64,000 nt of DNA from Candidatus Jettenia sp. (GTDB taxonomy: Bacteria; Planctomycetota; Brocadiia; Brocadiales; Brocadiaceae), in contig CP091278.1 in assembly GCA_021650895.1 (NCBI GenBank), positions 1,021,659 to 1,085,658 on the forward strand, given 5' to 3'. Positions 1-8,280 of the stretch are shown piece after piece. Both the position numbers and the translations under genes were made by a program. The stretch's first letter is position 1, and every line of letters begins with the position of its first letter. Below the pieces are notes generated by a model that saw nothing but the letters and a program-made list of their open reading frames with translations, ran no database searches and was not told the DNA's origin.

Positions 1-720
1 TGCGCCATTCAACTCATCAACAATATTCTTGATCCAAGCCCCACATACACCAACACACCTGCACCAACACTCTCCACATTTGGATCACGCAAAAGATCCA
101 CCAGCGATTTCGGTCCTGTGTAGGCTCTGGCTGCGAGGAGATTTCAATCTGGGTTGTACCTTCCTGCAATTCGCAGGTGCTTCCAGCTCAAAAAGCCTGC
201 GAACAAAATCAGGATGTGCTCTTCGAGAAGCAATATCTCTGCCCGTGCTCCTACTTTCTTGACATCGAGAACGATTGCTCTTGAGTCCGTTCACCCGTAT
301 ATAATGCTCAGTCAGCAATCTGTTCTGGCTTGTGTAAAATACTTTCTGTATTTGCCAAGATCGCAGCCTTCGTGGAACCTCTCGAAATCTTACACTGTAC
401 CCTAACAATATGGTACTCTTCCGGCTGATGAAGTCCTCGTATATGCACATCCCGTTCAGCTTCTCGTATTTTTTGGATGATGACTTGTTTAGCAGTTTGT
501 GCTGCAACCCTGCCTATACTCGGAAGGGTCGATTTTGTGATCGCCCTCATCACTGTAATCTCCCCAGTGTCTCTTTCTCAATTTTGGATGGAAATGGTAA
601 CATTGTGAGATTTGAAGTGTTTTCACGCAGCAGTGGTCGAAGCGGCTTCTATTACCCTGGAAAACAACATCCTTGGCAATTTCTTCTATCCTTGTGTAAA
701 CTTTCTTACTTAAACGTAGT
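1..720 (-). pseudogene. nusA: Degenerate nusA (transcription termination/antitermination factor) remnant, truncated by the window edge
   Basis: Minus-strand translation gives NusA segments scattered over different frames. In order (high to low coordinates) these are an N-terminal stretch resembling IEKDVVF...IEAA...TAA-stop-KHF; GEITV; GRVAAQTAKQVIIQKIREAE (about 440-515); a piece like ILHKPEQI; SRAHPDFVRRLFELEAP (about 165-240); HRTEIA; and DPNVESVGA followed, one frame over, by CVGVCGAWIKNIVDELNG at the edge. Real NusA has these blocks in this order (N-terminal domain, S1, KH1). Here they are separated by at least four frameshifts and an in-frame stop, so no full-length product can be made. 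The rest of the KH region would lie beyond position 1. A functional nusA is presumably elsewhere. The upstream limit near 720 is approximate. Confidence 0.82.
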
Positions 721-1210
721 GGACTTTCCTTGCTCCATGAATGCCTTTATACAATCTAGACAATGATACTGCAAGGTAAACGGCTTCTTCCACTTAGACT
801 GGAAGGAAACGACTAACATCAGAGTGTAGTATTAGGAACAGCTCATTGCAATCTCGCTATCCAGCATGCGGCAAAGAACCTCAAATATGCCTAAAGTACT
901 CCAAACATTAAAACAAAAAAGTGGGTTACGCCCACTTCTTTCGTAGTAGTCTGAAATCTTATTTGGTTAGCAACTTCTTAGAAACCCTTTAAAGATAATG
1001 CATCTATTTTTCCCTAAATGGAATAGTCAATGAATCTTCAAAGGACAATTTTAACAAAAAAACAATATTATCGAGTTATTTTAGGTATCTGGATCTAGCC
1101 ATGAATGGGTGTTACAACCTGTCATTATTTGTTTATTCATGAAAAAATATCTTTGATATTCATAACTTATTTTGTTAATATCAAAACGCTAAGGAAAGAA
1201 GAAATATACT
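721..1210. other. Intergenic region between the nusA remnant and trpG
   Basis: About 490 bases without a convincing gene. I looked for a rimP remnant, since rimP usually precedes nusA, but no frame gives recognisable RimP sequence. The only clear structure is the hairpin at 911-940. The part from about 1000 to 1200 is AT-rich and must contain the promoter of trpG; AAGGAAAG about 12 bases before the ATG at 1211 can serve as its ribosome binding site. Confidence 0.5.
911..940 (-). terminator. Hairpin plus T-run reading toward the nusA remnant
   Basis: On the minus strand AAGTGGG, a 5-base loop CGTAA and CCCACTT form a perfect 7-bp stem, followed by a run of T with one G (TTTTTTGTTTT). This is a typical intrinsic terminator or attenuator shape. 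Short GTGGG/CCCAC hairpins with T-runs are known in leaders of rimP-nusA operons in other bacteria, so it may be a relic of the original operon leader. That link is inference. Confidence 0.6.
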
Positions 1211-1774
1211 ATGGTAATCATTATCGATAATTACGACTCCTTCACGTATAATCTTGTGCAACAAATAGGTGCATTTGGTGCAAGAATGGAAGTCTTTAGA
1301 AATGATAAGGTCGACCTTAAAAAAATTGAAGAAAAAATGCCTAACCATATCATTATATCACCAGGACCTTGCACACCTAAGGAAGCAGGCATCTCCAATG
1401 ATATTATAAAGCACTTTTCCGGTAAAATACCTATCCTCGGAGTCTGTCTCGGTCACCAGTGTATTGCTTATACCTATGGTGCAGATGTGATCCGTGCACG
1501 CAGGCTTATGCATGGCAAGACATCCATGATCACTCATGATGGCAAAACTATTTATAAAGGACTTTCCAATCCCTTTGTAGCAACACGTTATCATTCTCTT
1601 ACTGTCAAAAGAGATTCATTACCTGATTGTCTTGAGATCACTGCCAGGGCAGATGATGATGAAATTATGGGTATACGCCATAAGGAATATCCGTTGGAGG
1701 GTGTCCAGTTTCATCCGGAATCTTTTTTAACTGAAGAAGGTCCAAAACTTCTTAAAAATTTTTTAGCGCTTTAA
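1211..1774 (+). CDS. trpG: Anthranilate/aminodeoxychorismate synthase glutamine amidotransferase subunit (TrpG/PabA)
   Basis: A 187-residue class I glutamine amidotransferase, the usual length for a stand-alone subunit. It hydrolyses glutamine and passes ammonia to a chorismate-using partner (TrpE or PabB) for tryptophan or folate synthesis. The start IIDNYDSFTYNL is typical of TrpG/PabA. The oxyanion strand ISPGPC is at 49-54, the nucleophile Cys79 lies in GVCLGHQ, and the His168/Glu170 pair lies in FHPES. No synthase large subunit lies nearby, so the sequence cannot say which pathway it serves; in many bacteria one protein serves both. pyrF follows after 42 bases on the same strand and is probably co-transcribed. 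Confidence 0.9.
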   Translation: MVIIIDNYDSFTYNLVQQIGAFGARMEVFRNDKVDLKKIEEKMPNHIIISPGPCTPKEAGISNDIIKHFSGKIPILGVCLGHQCIAYTYGADVIRARRLMHGKTSMITHDGKTIYKGLSNPFVATRYHSLTVKRDSLPDCLEITARADDDEIMGIRHKEYPLEGVQFHPESFLTEEGPKLLKNFLAL

Positions 1775-1816
1775 CTGCTCAAGGCTATTAAAATTTAGTC
1801 CCAGTTTTGTACAACG

Positions 1817-2758
1817 ATGGAAAATTTTGCCGACCGCCTTATCGCTACTATCCGCGCAAAAAACAGCCCCGTGGTAGTAGGTCTAGATCCTTATTTTACC
1901 CTCATTCCTGATTCATGTAAACAAAAGCCCTTAACCCCGAATAAAGACAATCTTGAGTATGCAGCATATGTTATCCTGGAATTTAATAGACAAGTCATTG
2001 ATATTATTGCTCCATTTGTAGGTATCGTAAAACCTCAAATTGCATTTTATGAACTTTATGGTTACTGGGGAATTTGGGCCTATACGGAAACTGTTAAATA
2101 TGCTAAACAAAAGGAATTAATTGTAATCGGTGATATTAAAAGAAGTGACGTTCCCAGCACGGCTGAAGCTTATGCTAATGCCCATATCGGAGAGGTTCAG
2201 ATAGATAACGTCATCGAATCCCCTTTCTCTACAGACGCCATAACTGTTAACCCATTTTTGGGAACCGATAGTCTGCTTCCTTTTATACAAACAGCGAAAA
2301 AAAATCACAAGGGCATATTTATTCTTGTTAAAACATCGAACCCCCTCTCTGGTGAATTTCAGGACCTCTTATGTGGAAAGAGAAAACTCCATGAGATTAT
2401 TGCAGAAAAGATACCTGTATGGGGAAAGGAATTAATCGGTAAACAGGGATACAGCGCTATTGGAGCAGTCGTAGGAGCTACATTTCCACAAGAATTATCA
2501 ATTTTACGAAAAATTATGCCGGCAGCTTACTTTCTCATACCAGGTTATGGCGCTCAGGGTGCAACAGCAAAAGACATGAAATATTGTTTCAACCCTGATG
2601 GTCTCGGAGCGATTATAAATGCTTCCCGTTCTATTCTTTATGCTTATAACCTCTCGCCATGGAAAGAAAAATACGGCGTGAATGCATGGAAAGAAGCTAC
2701 CCGAGAAGCTATTATTAAAATGAATAGAGAACTTGAAGAAATCTCAGGCATGATATAA
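1817..2758 (+). CDS. pyrF: Orotidine 5'-phosphate decarboxylase (long, subfamily 2 type)
   Basis: Converts OMP to UMP in the last step of de novo pyrimidine synthesis. The N-terminal VVVGLDP strand (19-25) and the active-site array GDIKRSDV (Asp106, Lys108, Asp111) match the catalytic D-x-K-x-x-D of the family, and the phosphate-binding end IPGYGAQG is present near residue 252. At 313 residues it is longer than the E. coli-type enzyme (about 245) and fits the longer mycobacterial/myxococcal type. No strong ribosome binding site precedes the ATG; the 42-base gap after trpG makes translation from a shared mRNA plausible. Confidence 0.93.
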   Translation: MENFADRLIATIRAKNSPVVVGLDPYFTLIPDSCKQKPLTPNKDNLEYAAYVILEFNRQVIDIIAPFVGIVKPQIAFYELYGYWGIWAYTETVKYAKQKELIVIGDIKRSDVPSTAEAYANAHIGEVQIDNVIESPFSTDAITVNPFLGTDSLLPFIQTAKKNHKGIFILVKTSNPLSGEFQDLLCGKRKLHEIIAEKIPVWGKELIGKQGYSAIGAVVGATFPQELSILRKIMPAAYFLIPGYGAQGATAKDMKYCFNPDGLGAIINASRSILYAYNLSPWKEKYGVNAWKEATREAIIKMNRELEEISGMI

Positions 2759-2810
2759 ATAAAATTATTAGATATACTACATTCACATGAACAGATTAAG
2801 GAGTAACGCA

Positions 2811-3605
2811 ATGAAAATTTTTTTGCACATGCTCGTATTCGGAATGATGGTGTTTTCTCATGAGAAATACTTACGGGGTGGCCTTCTTGAAGATGTTATG
2901 GATGGTAAAGCTTTAGTTATTGATTTAACGTATCCTTTGAATGAAAAGAATCCTCACTGGCCAATTGGTAATTACACCCCATTTAAATATGAAATTATTG
3001 CTACAATCAAAAAAGATAGGGTCTTTTCGGGCAAATACAGCACACCAGAACATCTTGGAACACATATAGATGCACCAAACCATTTCGAACAAAATCAACC
3101 TTCCGTAGACCAAATCCCTTTTGAGCAGTTAATTGGATCCGCTGTTGTTATTAATATAACAGAGAAGACAGAGAGAGATGCTGACTATACCCTTTCATTG
3201 TCAGATATTTCATCATGGGAAAAGGAACATGGGATAATACCCAAAGGATCGATTGTATTAGTAAATACAGGATGGAGTAAACGGTGGAATAATTTTGACG
3301 ATTATAAGAACATTGATAAAAACAGCTGTATGCACTTTCCTGGTTATTCAAAAGAAGCGGCTAGTTTCCTGGTAGAAAAGAGACATATCAAAGGTATTGG
3401 CATTGATACCCTTAGCGGGGATTGTGGAAATTGTTCCGATTTTCAGGTACATCATATTATAAACGGTGCAGGAAAATTTATCCTTGAGAACGTAGCAAAT
3501 CTTGATAAGCTGCCTCCGAAAGGAGCCACCCTCATAATAGCTCCGATTAAGATTGAAGGAGGTTCTGGTGGACAGTGCCGTATCTGGGCAATTTTGGCAA
3601 AGTAA
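2811..3605 (+). CDS. Secreted cyclase-family hydrolase (kynurenine formamidase-like)
   Basis: The start is placed at the ATG at 2811 because AAGGAG lies 8 bases upstream; an ATG at 2787 has no such signal. The protein then has 264 residues beginning MKIFLHMLVFGMMVF, a probable signal peptide. The metal-binding signature HLGTHIDAPNHF (81-92) defines the cyclase/kynurenine formamidase family, which are manganese- or zinc-dependent amidohydrolases. GIGIDTLSGD and the C-terminal PIKIEGGSGGQCRIWAI also fit. Kynurenine formamidase is one known activity, but no kynurenine pathway genes are nearby and the enzyme looks exported, so its substrate is open. It follows pyrF by about 50 bases. Confidence 0.8.
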   Translation: MKIFLHMLVFGMMVFSHEKYLRGGLLEDVMDGKALVIDLTYPLNEKNPHWPIGNYTPFKYEIIATIKKDRVFSGKYSTPEHLGTHIDAPNHFEQNQPSVDQIPFEQLIGSAVVINITEKTERDADYTLSLSDISSWEKEHGIIPKGSIVLVNTGWSKRWNNFDDYKNIDKNSCMHFPGYSKEAASFLVEKRHIKGIGIDTLSGDCGNCSDFQVHHIINGAGKFILENVANLDKLPPKGATLIIAPIKIEGGSGGQCRIWAILAK

Positions 3606-3696
3606 ATATCCTAATATTGGAATTTAGCAGTATGTCTTAACACGTCCGAAAAGCGGTCAGTGCAATGCACGGACTTGGGTAAGGTATACTCTTGCC

Positions 3697-3879
3697 CTAT
3701 ACAAGAAACCGTACACGCTTGTTCTTGGCCTTGTACTCTTCAACAAGACCTTTTCTTTTCAATACGCCAAGGTTTCGCATAACACGCTTTTCAAACTCTA
3801 AACGAGGATTGCCCCTCGTCCGCACTCCAAGTTCCTTCAAGACATTGAATACATCAATAATTAAGCCGAAAAAATTCAT
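3697..3879 (-). CDS. Small hypothetical protein, winged-helix-like
   Basis: A 60-residue frame begins 13 bases after the fprA stop on the same strand. It is basic and reads like a recognition helix plus wing (GVLKRKGLVEEYKAKNKRVR near the C-terminus), so a small DNA-binding fold is possible. There is no good ribosome binding site and a TTG three bases upstream is an alternative start. It could be a translated tail of the fprA mRNA, a fragment of a larger regulator or a chance frame. Confidence 0.33.
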   Translation of the reverse strand: MNFFGLIIDVFNVLKELGVRTRGNPRLEFEKRVMRNLGVLKRKGLVEEYKAKNKRVRFLV

Positions 3880-3891
3880 CAAAGGTTACAT

Positions 3892-5097
3892 TTACCCTTG
3901 AGACCTAATAAGGTGGGTTGTTTCCAACAAACCCGATATTTCCCGCTTTAGTTTATCGAAGATTCCCTGTAGTTGCGTTTCATCCGGAATGTACTGGATA
4001 TTTATGGATTCTATCATATCAAAGCCGCATCCCTTTAATACTTCTTCCACATGGCGAACCCCTTGTCCTCCCCATCCATAAGAACCGAAGGCTAACCCAA
4101 TTCTGTTTTTGGGAGACAGCCCTTTCAGATAGGTTAAAAAACCTGCAACAGTAGGAAGCATATTACTATTTAACGTAGGAGAACCAACACAGATAAATTT
4201 CGCTGTTAATATATCGTTCATTATGTCAGAAATATGGTTATACTGAAGATTAAGTATCTTTGCAGGAATCCTATATGACTCAAAGGCTTTTTGAATTGTA
4301 GAAGCAATCTTTTCCGTAGATTTCCACATAGTATCATAAATAATCAGCGCCTTCATTTCTGCCTGATTGGCAGCCCATTTTCCATACTCTTCCAAGATCA
4401 TCTTTACATAAGAACGCCAGATGATCCCGTGGGCAGGAGCAATCATGTCAATAGCAAGCGGGGCTATTAAATCTATTGCCTTTTTCACCATCATGGAGTA
4501 AGGTAAAACAATATTAGCATAATACTTCCTTGCCTCTTCCACAACAATTCCAAAGGGATATTCATCATCGAACCTTTCAGAAGAAGCAATGTGCTGTCCA
4601 AATGCATCATTGGAAAAAAGGACGTTATCTTCTTCCAGATAACTCACCATATTGTCCGGCCAGTGAACCATTGGAGTATGAAAGAACTTTATATTTCTCT
4701 TACCAAGGTTAACAGACTCATCTGATTTAATTACCTTAAAATTCCAGTCATTTCTTTTATAATGAGCAATTAACCCCTTGTGTCCGTTTGGAGAGGTTAT
4801 AATCGTTGCGTTCCTGGCAGTTTCCATAAGGAGTGGCAGACTCCCGGAATGGTCCATTTCTACGTGGCTTGCAATAATATAATGAATTTGTGAAGGGTCT
4901 ATGAGAGAAGATAAGCGACTCATCATTTTCTCGTAGAGATGAGGTCTGACCGTATCAATCAGGGTAATTTTCTCATCAAGTATCAGATAGGCATTATACG
5001 TTGATCCCCGTTGGGTTAAATAGCCGTGAAAATTGCGAAGATCCCAGTCAATTTCTCCAACCCAATAAATTCCTTCTTTTAATTTTACTGGATTCAT
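3892..5097 (-). CDS. fprA: Flavodiiron protein (A-type flavoprotein, FprA)
   Basis: The ATG at 5097 is chosen because GGAG lies 8 bases upstream; a GTG at 5109 overlaps that site. The 401-residue product has an N-terminal metallo-beta-lactamase-like diiron domain (about 1-245) with ligands His78, Glu80, Asp82, His83 (HVEMDHSG), His145, Asp164 and His223. A C-terminal flavodoxin domain starts at about 250 (LIIYDTMWKSTEKIA, FMN phosphate loop). All canonical iron ligands are present. Flavodiiron proteins reduce O2 to water and/or NO to N2O in the cytoplasm, using electrons from rubredoxin or NADH-dependent partners. In an anaerobe that handles NO this would be a protective enzyme. The upstream NuoE/F pair could supply electrons, which is inference. 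Confidence 0.92.
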   Translation of the reverse strand: MNPVKLKEGIYWVGEIDWDLRNFHGYLTQRGSTYNAYLILDEKITLIDTVRPHLYEKMMSRLSSLIDPSQIHYIIASHVEMDHSGSLPLLMETARNATIITSPNGHKGLIAHYKRNDWNFKVIKSDESVNLGKRNIKFFHTPMVHWPDNMVSYLEEDNVLFSNDAFGQHIASSERFDDEYPFGIVVEEARKYYANIVLPYSMMVKKAIDLIAPLAIDMIAPAHGIIWRSYVKMILEEYGKWAANQAEMKALIIYDTMWKSTEKIASTIQKAFESYRIPAKILNLQYNHISDIMNDILTAKFICVGSPTLNSNMLPTVAGFLTYLKGLSPKNRIGLAFGSYGWGGQGVRHVEEVLKGCGFDMIESINIQYIPDETQLQGIFDKLKREISGLLETTHLIRSQG

Positions 5098-5186
5098 TCG
5101 TTTCTCCACAAAAAGTTAAATATCTGAGAAAATTATTCACGAATAGTTAAACTTAAACACTCGATGTTTTTGTTTATGCTTCTTTA

Positions 5187-5828
5187 TTATAGAGATTGGA
5201 TTGGCTGTCCCACTATTTCTTTGATATGATTGAGAAAAACCTCGTTAGGGGTGTAATTTTCCCGAAGTGGACTTATGATAAAAACAGGTACATGACAACC
5301 GATCTGATGCAACCTCTCTTGCGTTTTCATGATATCGTCAGTGGTATCATCTTTATATCTATTAATCACTGCAAGATCAATCTTGGGAATAATCTGTTTT
5401 GTAGAACGTTTTATTTTCGGTTCCCTGGCTGTGGTAACAAGAATACTAAGATTAGCGTTATGGGTATGTAAAAAGCTATTACCTTCTACAAGGACGAAAC
5501 TGCCTTTATCAAAATAGGACAATGCCTCTTCGATGCCTGCTTGAAGATATTCAGAATGGGTTTGAAGCCATACAACCTTTCGGGCGCCAGCGCTTTTGAA
5601 GAGGGCAGTGTCTTTACCCGGTTGATTAATCTGAAGCGGATCAACGGTAATCTTATAAGGATATGCCATAGTCTCACATACATCACAATCGGAGTGTCTG
5701 GTGCAGTTGCCTTCATGTTTTGTAGTAATTTTTAAGGCAGATAAGTCAAAAAAATGCCTGAGTAAAAATTGTGCAATTGTCGTCTTTCCTACACCACTTG
5801 CTGTGCCAGTAATAGATATAATCTTCAT
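5187..5828 (-). CDS. mobB: MobB-like P-loop GTPase (molybdopterin-guanine dinucleotide synthesis)
   Basis: A 213-residue protein opening MKIISITGTASGVGKTT, a Walker A loop at residues 8-16. A Cys/His cluster (CTRHSDCDVC) follows at about 45, and FVLVEGNSFL near 130 resembles the Walker B region. Members of this family bind GTP and assist attachment of GMP to molybdopterin, or act in other metallocentre insertions. TTG at 5837 is an in-frame alternative start, but the ATG fits the family start. Anammox bacteria use molybdoenzymes, but none is encoded here. The degree of match is moderate: the fold is clear, but assignment to MobB rather than another SIMIBI-class GTPase is less so. Confidence 0.68.
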   Translation of the reverse strand: MKIISITGTASGVGKTTIAQFLLRHFFDLSALKITTKHEGNCTRHSDCDVCETMAYPYKITVDPLQINQPGKDTALFKSAGARKVVWLQTHSEYLQAGIEEALSYFDKGSFVLVEGNSFLHTHNANLSILVTTAREPKIKRSTKQIIPKIDLAVINRYKDDTTDDIMKTQERLHQIGCHVPVFIISPLRENYTPNEVFLNHIKEIVGQPIQSL

Positions 5829-5936
5829 ACTATACAAGTATACTATCTTCTGCCGATTCCTACAACTCCTTTTGCCTTTTTCTCCTTATTAATGCTAGAA
5901 ATTCCCGTCCAATTGTATTGTATTGAATCTTTAAAC

Positions 5937-7619
5937 TTACGGTTGTTGGACCGAACTCTGCTGAGGTGAAGTTTGAAAGCTTTTTTTATTAATCAATTCC
6001 TCGTACTCATTGATATAGTAACGAATTGTAGACAGTACAGGATTGGCTGCCGTTTGACCCAGACCACATAACGATGCTGTTTTGGTAACCTCGGCCAATT
6101 CCCTGAGCAAGTCAATATCCTCCTTTTTGCCCTCTCCTTTTGTGATACGGGTAAGAATATCGAGCATCCTTTTGGTTCCAATCCTACAAGGAACACACTT
6201 TCCACAAGACTCATCCTGGCAAAACTCCATAAAATACCGTGCAATTTCAACCATAGAGGCTGAGTCATCCATGACAATAAGGCCACCAGAGCCCATAATA
6301 GCCCCTACCTCTTTGACTGTTTCATAATCAATAGAAAGATCAAGATGCTGAGCGGGCACACACCCACCTGAGGGACCCCCCATTTGAGCTGCTTTGAATT
6401 TTTTCCTTCCGGGAATACCACCACCGATATCAAAAACAATTTCACGCAGTGTCGTTCCCATCGGAACTTCCACAAGCCCTGTATTCTTTACATTACCTGC
6501 AAGAGCAAATATCTTTGTGCCTTTACTCGTTTCTGTACCAATAGCTTTATAGAATTCAGATCCTTTGAGAATAATAACGGGTACGTTTGCAAAGGTTTCC
6601 ACATTATTGATATTCGTAGGTTTTCCCCAAAGACCATTGGTGGCTGGAAATGGAGGACGTGGACGCGGCATACCTCGTTTTCCTTCAATAGAGGCAATGA
6701 GGGCTGTCTCTTCACCACATACAAATGCACCAGCGCCCATTTTGATTTCTAAATCGAAACTAAACTGAAACCCAAGGATATTTTCTCCTAAAAGTCCAAG
6801 GGTCTTTGCTTGTTCTATGGCAATCTTTAAATGCTCCACTGCAATGGGGTACTCTGCACGCACATAGATAATTCCTTTTCTTGCCCCAATTGCATAAGCG
6901 CCAATAAGCATCCCCTCAATCACCGTGTGGGGGTCACCTTCAAGAACTGCCCGGTCCATGAAAGCACCTGGATCGCCTTCGTCTCCATTACAAATAATGT
7001 ATTTTATGTCTCCTGCTGCCTTTTTAACAAATTCCCATTTATTGCCTGTAGGAAACCCGGCACCGCCTCTGCCGCGGAGGCCTGAGTTTTTCATTTCAAG
7101 AATTACATCATCCGGTGTCATATCCGAAAGTACCTTTGAAAGGGCTGCATATCCGTCTCTTACGATATATTCATGAATATTTTTTGGATCGATCTCACCA
7201 CAATTTCTTAATACAATCTTTTCTTGTTTGCTATAAAATGGAATATCACGAACATAGGGAATACGTTTGCCAGCATCTGTATAACAGAGCCGCTCAATAA
7301 CTTCGCCTTTCAAGATAGTTCGTGAAACAATTTCTGTAACGTCCGCCTCTGTCACTCTGCCATAAAAAATACCCATGGGTTCAATGGTTAAGACAGGCGC
7401 CCGGGCACATAAACCCTGACAACCGGTATCAACAATTTCTACTTTATCTTCTAAAGATAGCTTTTTAATCTCAGCCTTAAAGGCCTTAAAAACTTCTTCT
7501 GCGCCAAGCGCCCTGCAACCTGTCGTACAGATCAATACTCGTATCTTATCAGAGCGATATTTCGATTCGAGGGATTTCCTGAACTTTACCAGTTCATCAG
7601 GACTTTCTAATTTTTTCAA
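5937..7619 (-). CDS. nuoF: NuoF/HndC-type NADH-binding flavoprotein subunit with N-terminal [2Fe-2S] domain
   Basis: 560 residues. An N-terminal thioredoxin-like ferredoxin domain carries four cysteines (Cys31, Cys35, Cys67, Cys71). It is followed by the NuoF core with the FMN/NADH loop GRGGAGFPTG (183-192), an SLBB region and the C-terminal [4Fe-4S] ligands Cys472, Cys475, Cys478 and Cys518 (SCGKCVPCR...SLCGLG). The extra N-terminal domain is typical of diaphorase subunits of NAD(P)-dependent or bifurcating hydrogenases and formate dehydrogenases rather than respiratory NuoF. The start is TTG, supported by AGGAGAG just upstream. nuoE lies 15 bases upstream. No NuoG, hydrogenase or dehydrogenase catalytic subunit is adjacent, so the physiological partner is unknown. 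Confidence 0.9.
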   Translation of the reverse strand: MKKLESPDELVKFRKSLESKYRSDKIRVLICTTGCRALGAEEVFKAFKAEIKKLSLEDKVEIVDTGCQGLCARAPVLTIEPMGIFYGRVTEADVTEIVSRTILKGEVIERLCYTDAGKRIPYVRDIPFYSKQEKIVLRNCGEIDPKNIHEYIVRDGYAALSKVLSDMTPDDVILEMKNSGLRGRGGAGFPTGNKWEFVKKAAGDIKYIICNGDEGDPGAFMDRAVLEGDPHTVIEGMLIGAYAIGARKGIIYVRAEYPIAVEHLKIAIEQAKTLGLLGENILGFQFSFDLEIKMGAGAFVCGEETALIASIEGKRGMPRPRPPFPATNGLWGKPTNINNVETFANVPVIILKGSEFYKAIGTETSKGTKIFALAGNVKNTGLVEVPMGTTLREIVFDIGGGIPGRKKFKAAQMGGPSGGCVPAQHLDLSIDYETVKEVGAIMGSGGLIVMDDSASMVEIARYFMEFCQDESCGKCVPCRIGTKRMLDILTRITKGEGKKEDIDLLRELAEVTKTASLCGLGQTAANPVLSTIRYYINEYEELINKKSFQTSPQQSSVQQP

Positions 7620-7634
7620 TTTGTCTCTCCTTTT

Positions 7635-8129
7635 TTAATAACCCTTGAGAATAGCCTCTGTTTTTTCTACGGTTAATTTCCCATAATATCTACCATCAAT
7701 CATCATAACTGGCGCCAGAAAACATGTACCTAGACATGCTACAGGTGTATAGGTAAATTTATAATCTGGAGTTGTCTCGCCTTCTTGTATCTGGAGAACA
7801 TCTGAAATCTTTTTCTTTATCTCAGGTGCACCCTTGATGTGACATGCCGTACCTGTGCAGACCTTGATGGTATATTTACCACGTGGTTCCAAATAGAATT
7901 GTGAGTAAAAGGTAACAACTCCATAAATTTTACTTAAAGGAATACGTGTTTTGGCAGATATTTCTATCAGGACATCCTGAGGCAAATACCCATAAGCATC
8001 TTGTATAAGCTGTAAGATAGGAATAAGATCCGCATGAGTTACCGAACTATAGTTTGAGAGTATAGACCTGCACTGGGCCAAATCAACCGAAGGGCTACTT
8101 TCTTTGTTTAGAGTAACGTTTTTCTGCAT
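7635..8129 (-). CDS. nuoE: NuoE-type [2Fe-2S] subunit (24 kDa family)
   Basis: 164 residues with a helical N-terminal domain (LIPILQLIQDAYGYLP) and a thioredoxin-like [2Fe-2S] domain whose ligands are Cys91, Cys96 (CTGTAC), Cys132 and Cys136 (ACLGTC). It forms the NADH-oxidising diaphorase with the NuoF-type protein encoded 15 bases downstream. The length and the ligand spacing are normal. With purQ 151 bases upstream on the same strand, the pair could belong to a long purine/redox transcript or start its own. Confidence 0.92.
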   Translation of the reverse strand: MQKNVTLNKESSPSVDLAQCRSILSNYSSVTHADLIPILQLIQDAYGYLPQDVLIEISAKTRIPLSKIYGVVTFYSQFYLEPRGKYTIKVCTGTACHIKGAPEIKKKISDVLQIQEGETTPDYKFTYTPVACLGTCFLAPVMMIDGRYYGKLTVEKTEAILKGY

Positions 8130-8280
8130 AATATCTTGTCTCCAAATCGCTTATTTAATAAATCAAAATTAGAGAGTTCAATTCAACGCAAATGCACAGA
8201 AAGCTTGGGGTCTTGTGTCTCTTGTTAAGACTCTAAACACGAGACAGTAAGGTCCTGCCTTGCGCCTTTGCGGTAAACTA

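Noticed and set aside
85-553. Two overlapping minus-strand frames (85-507 and 308-553) that could be read as separate small genes
   Set aside because: Each contains pieces of the same NusA protein in correct order but different frames; they are one decayed gene.
721-910. Possible rimP remnant upstream of the nusA pseudogene
   Set aside because: No frame gives recognisable RimP motifs; only gene order in other bacteria suggested it.
5937-8129. Respiratory complex I fragment
   Set aside because: Only NuoE/NuoF-type subunits are present, and the NuoF has the extra N-terminal four-cysteine domain of hydrogenase/formate dehydrogenase diaphorases.
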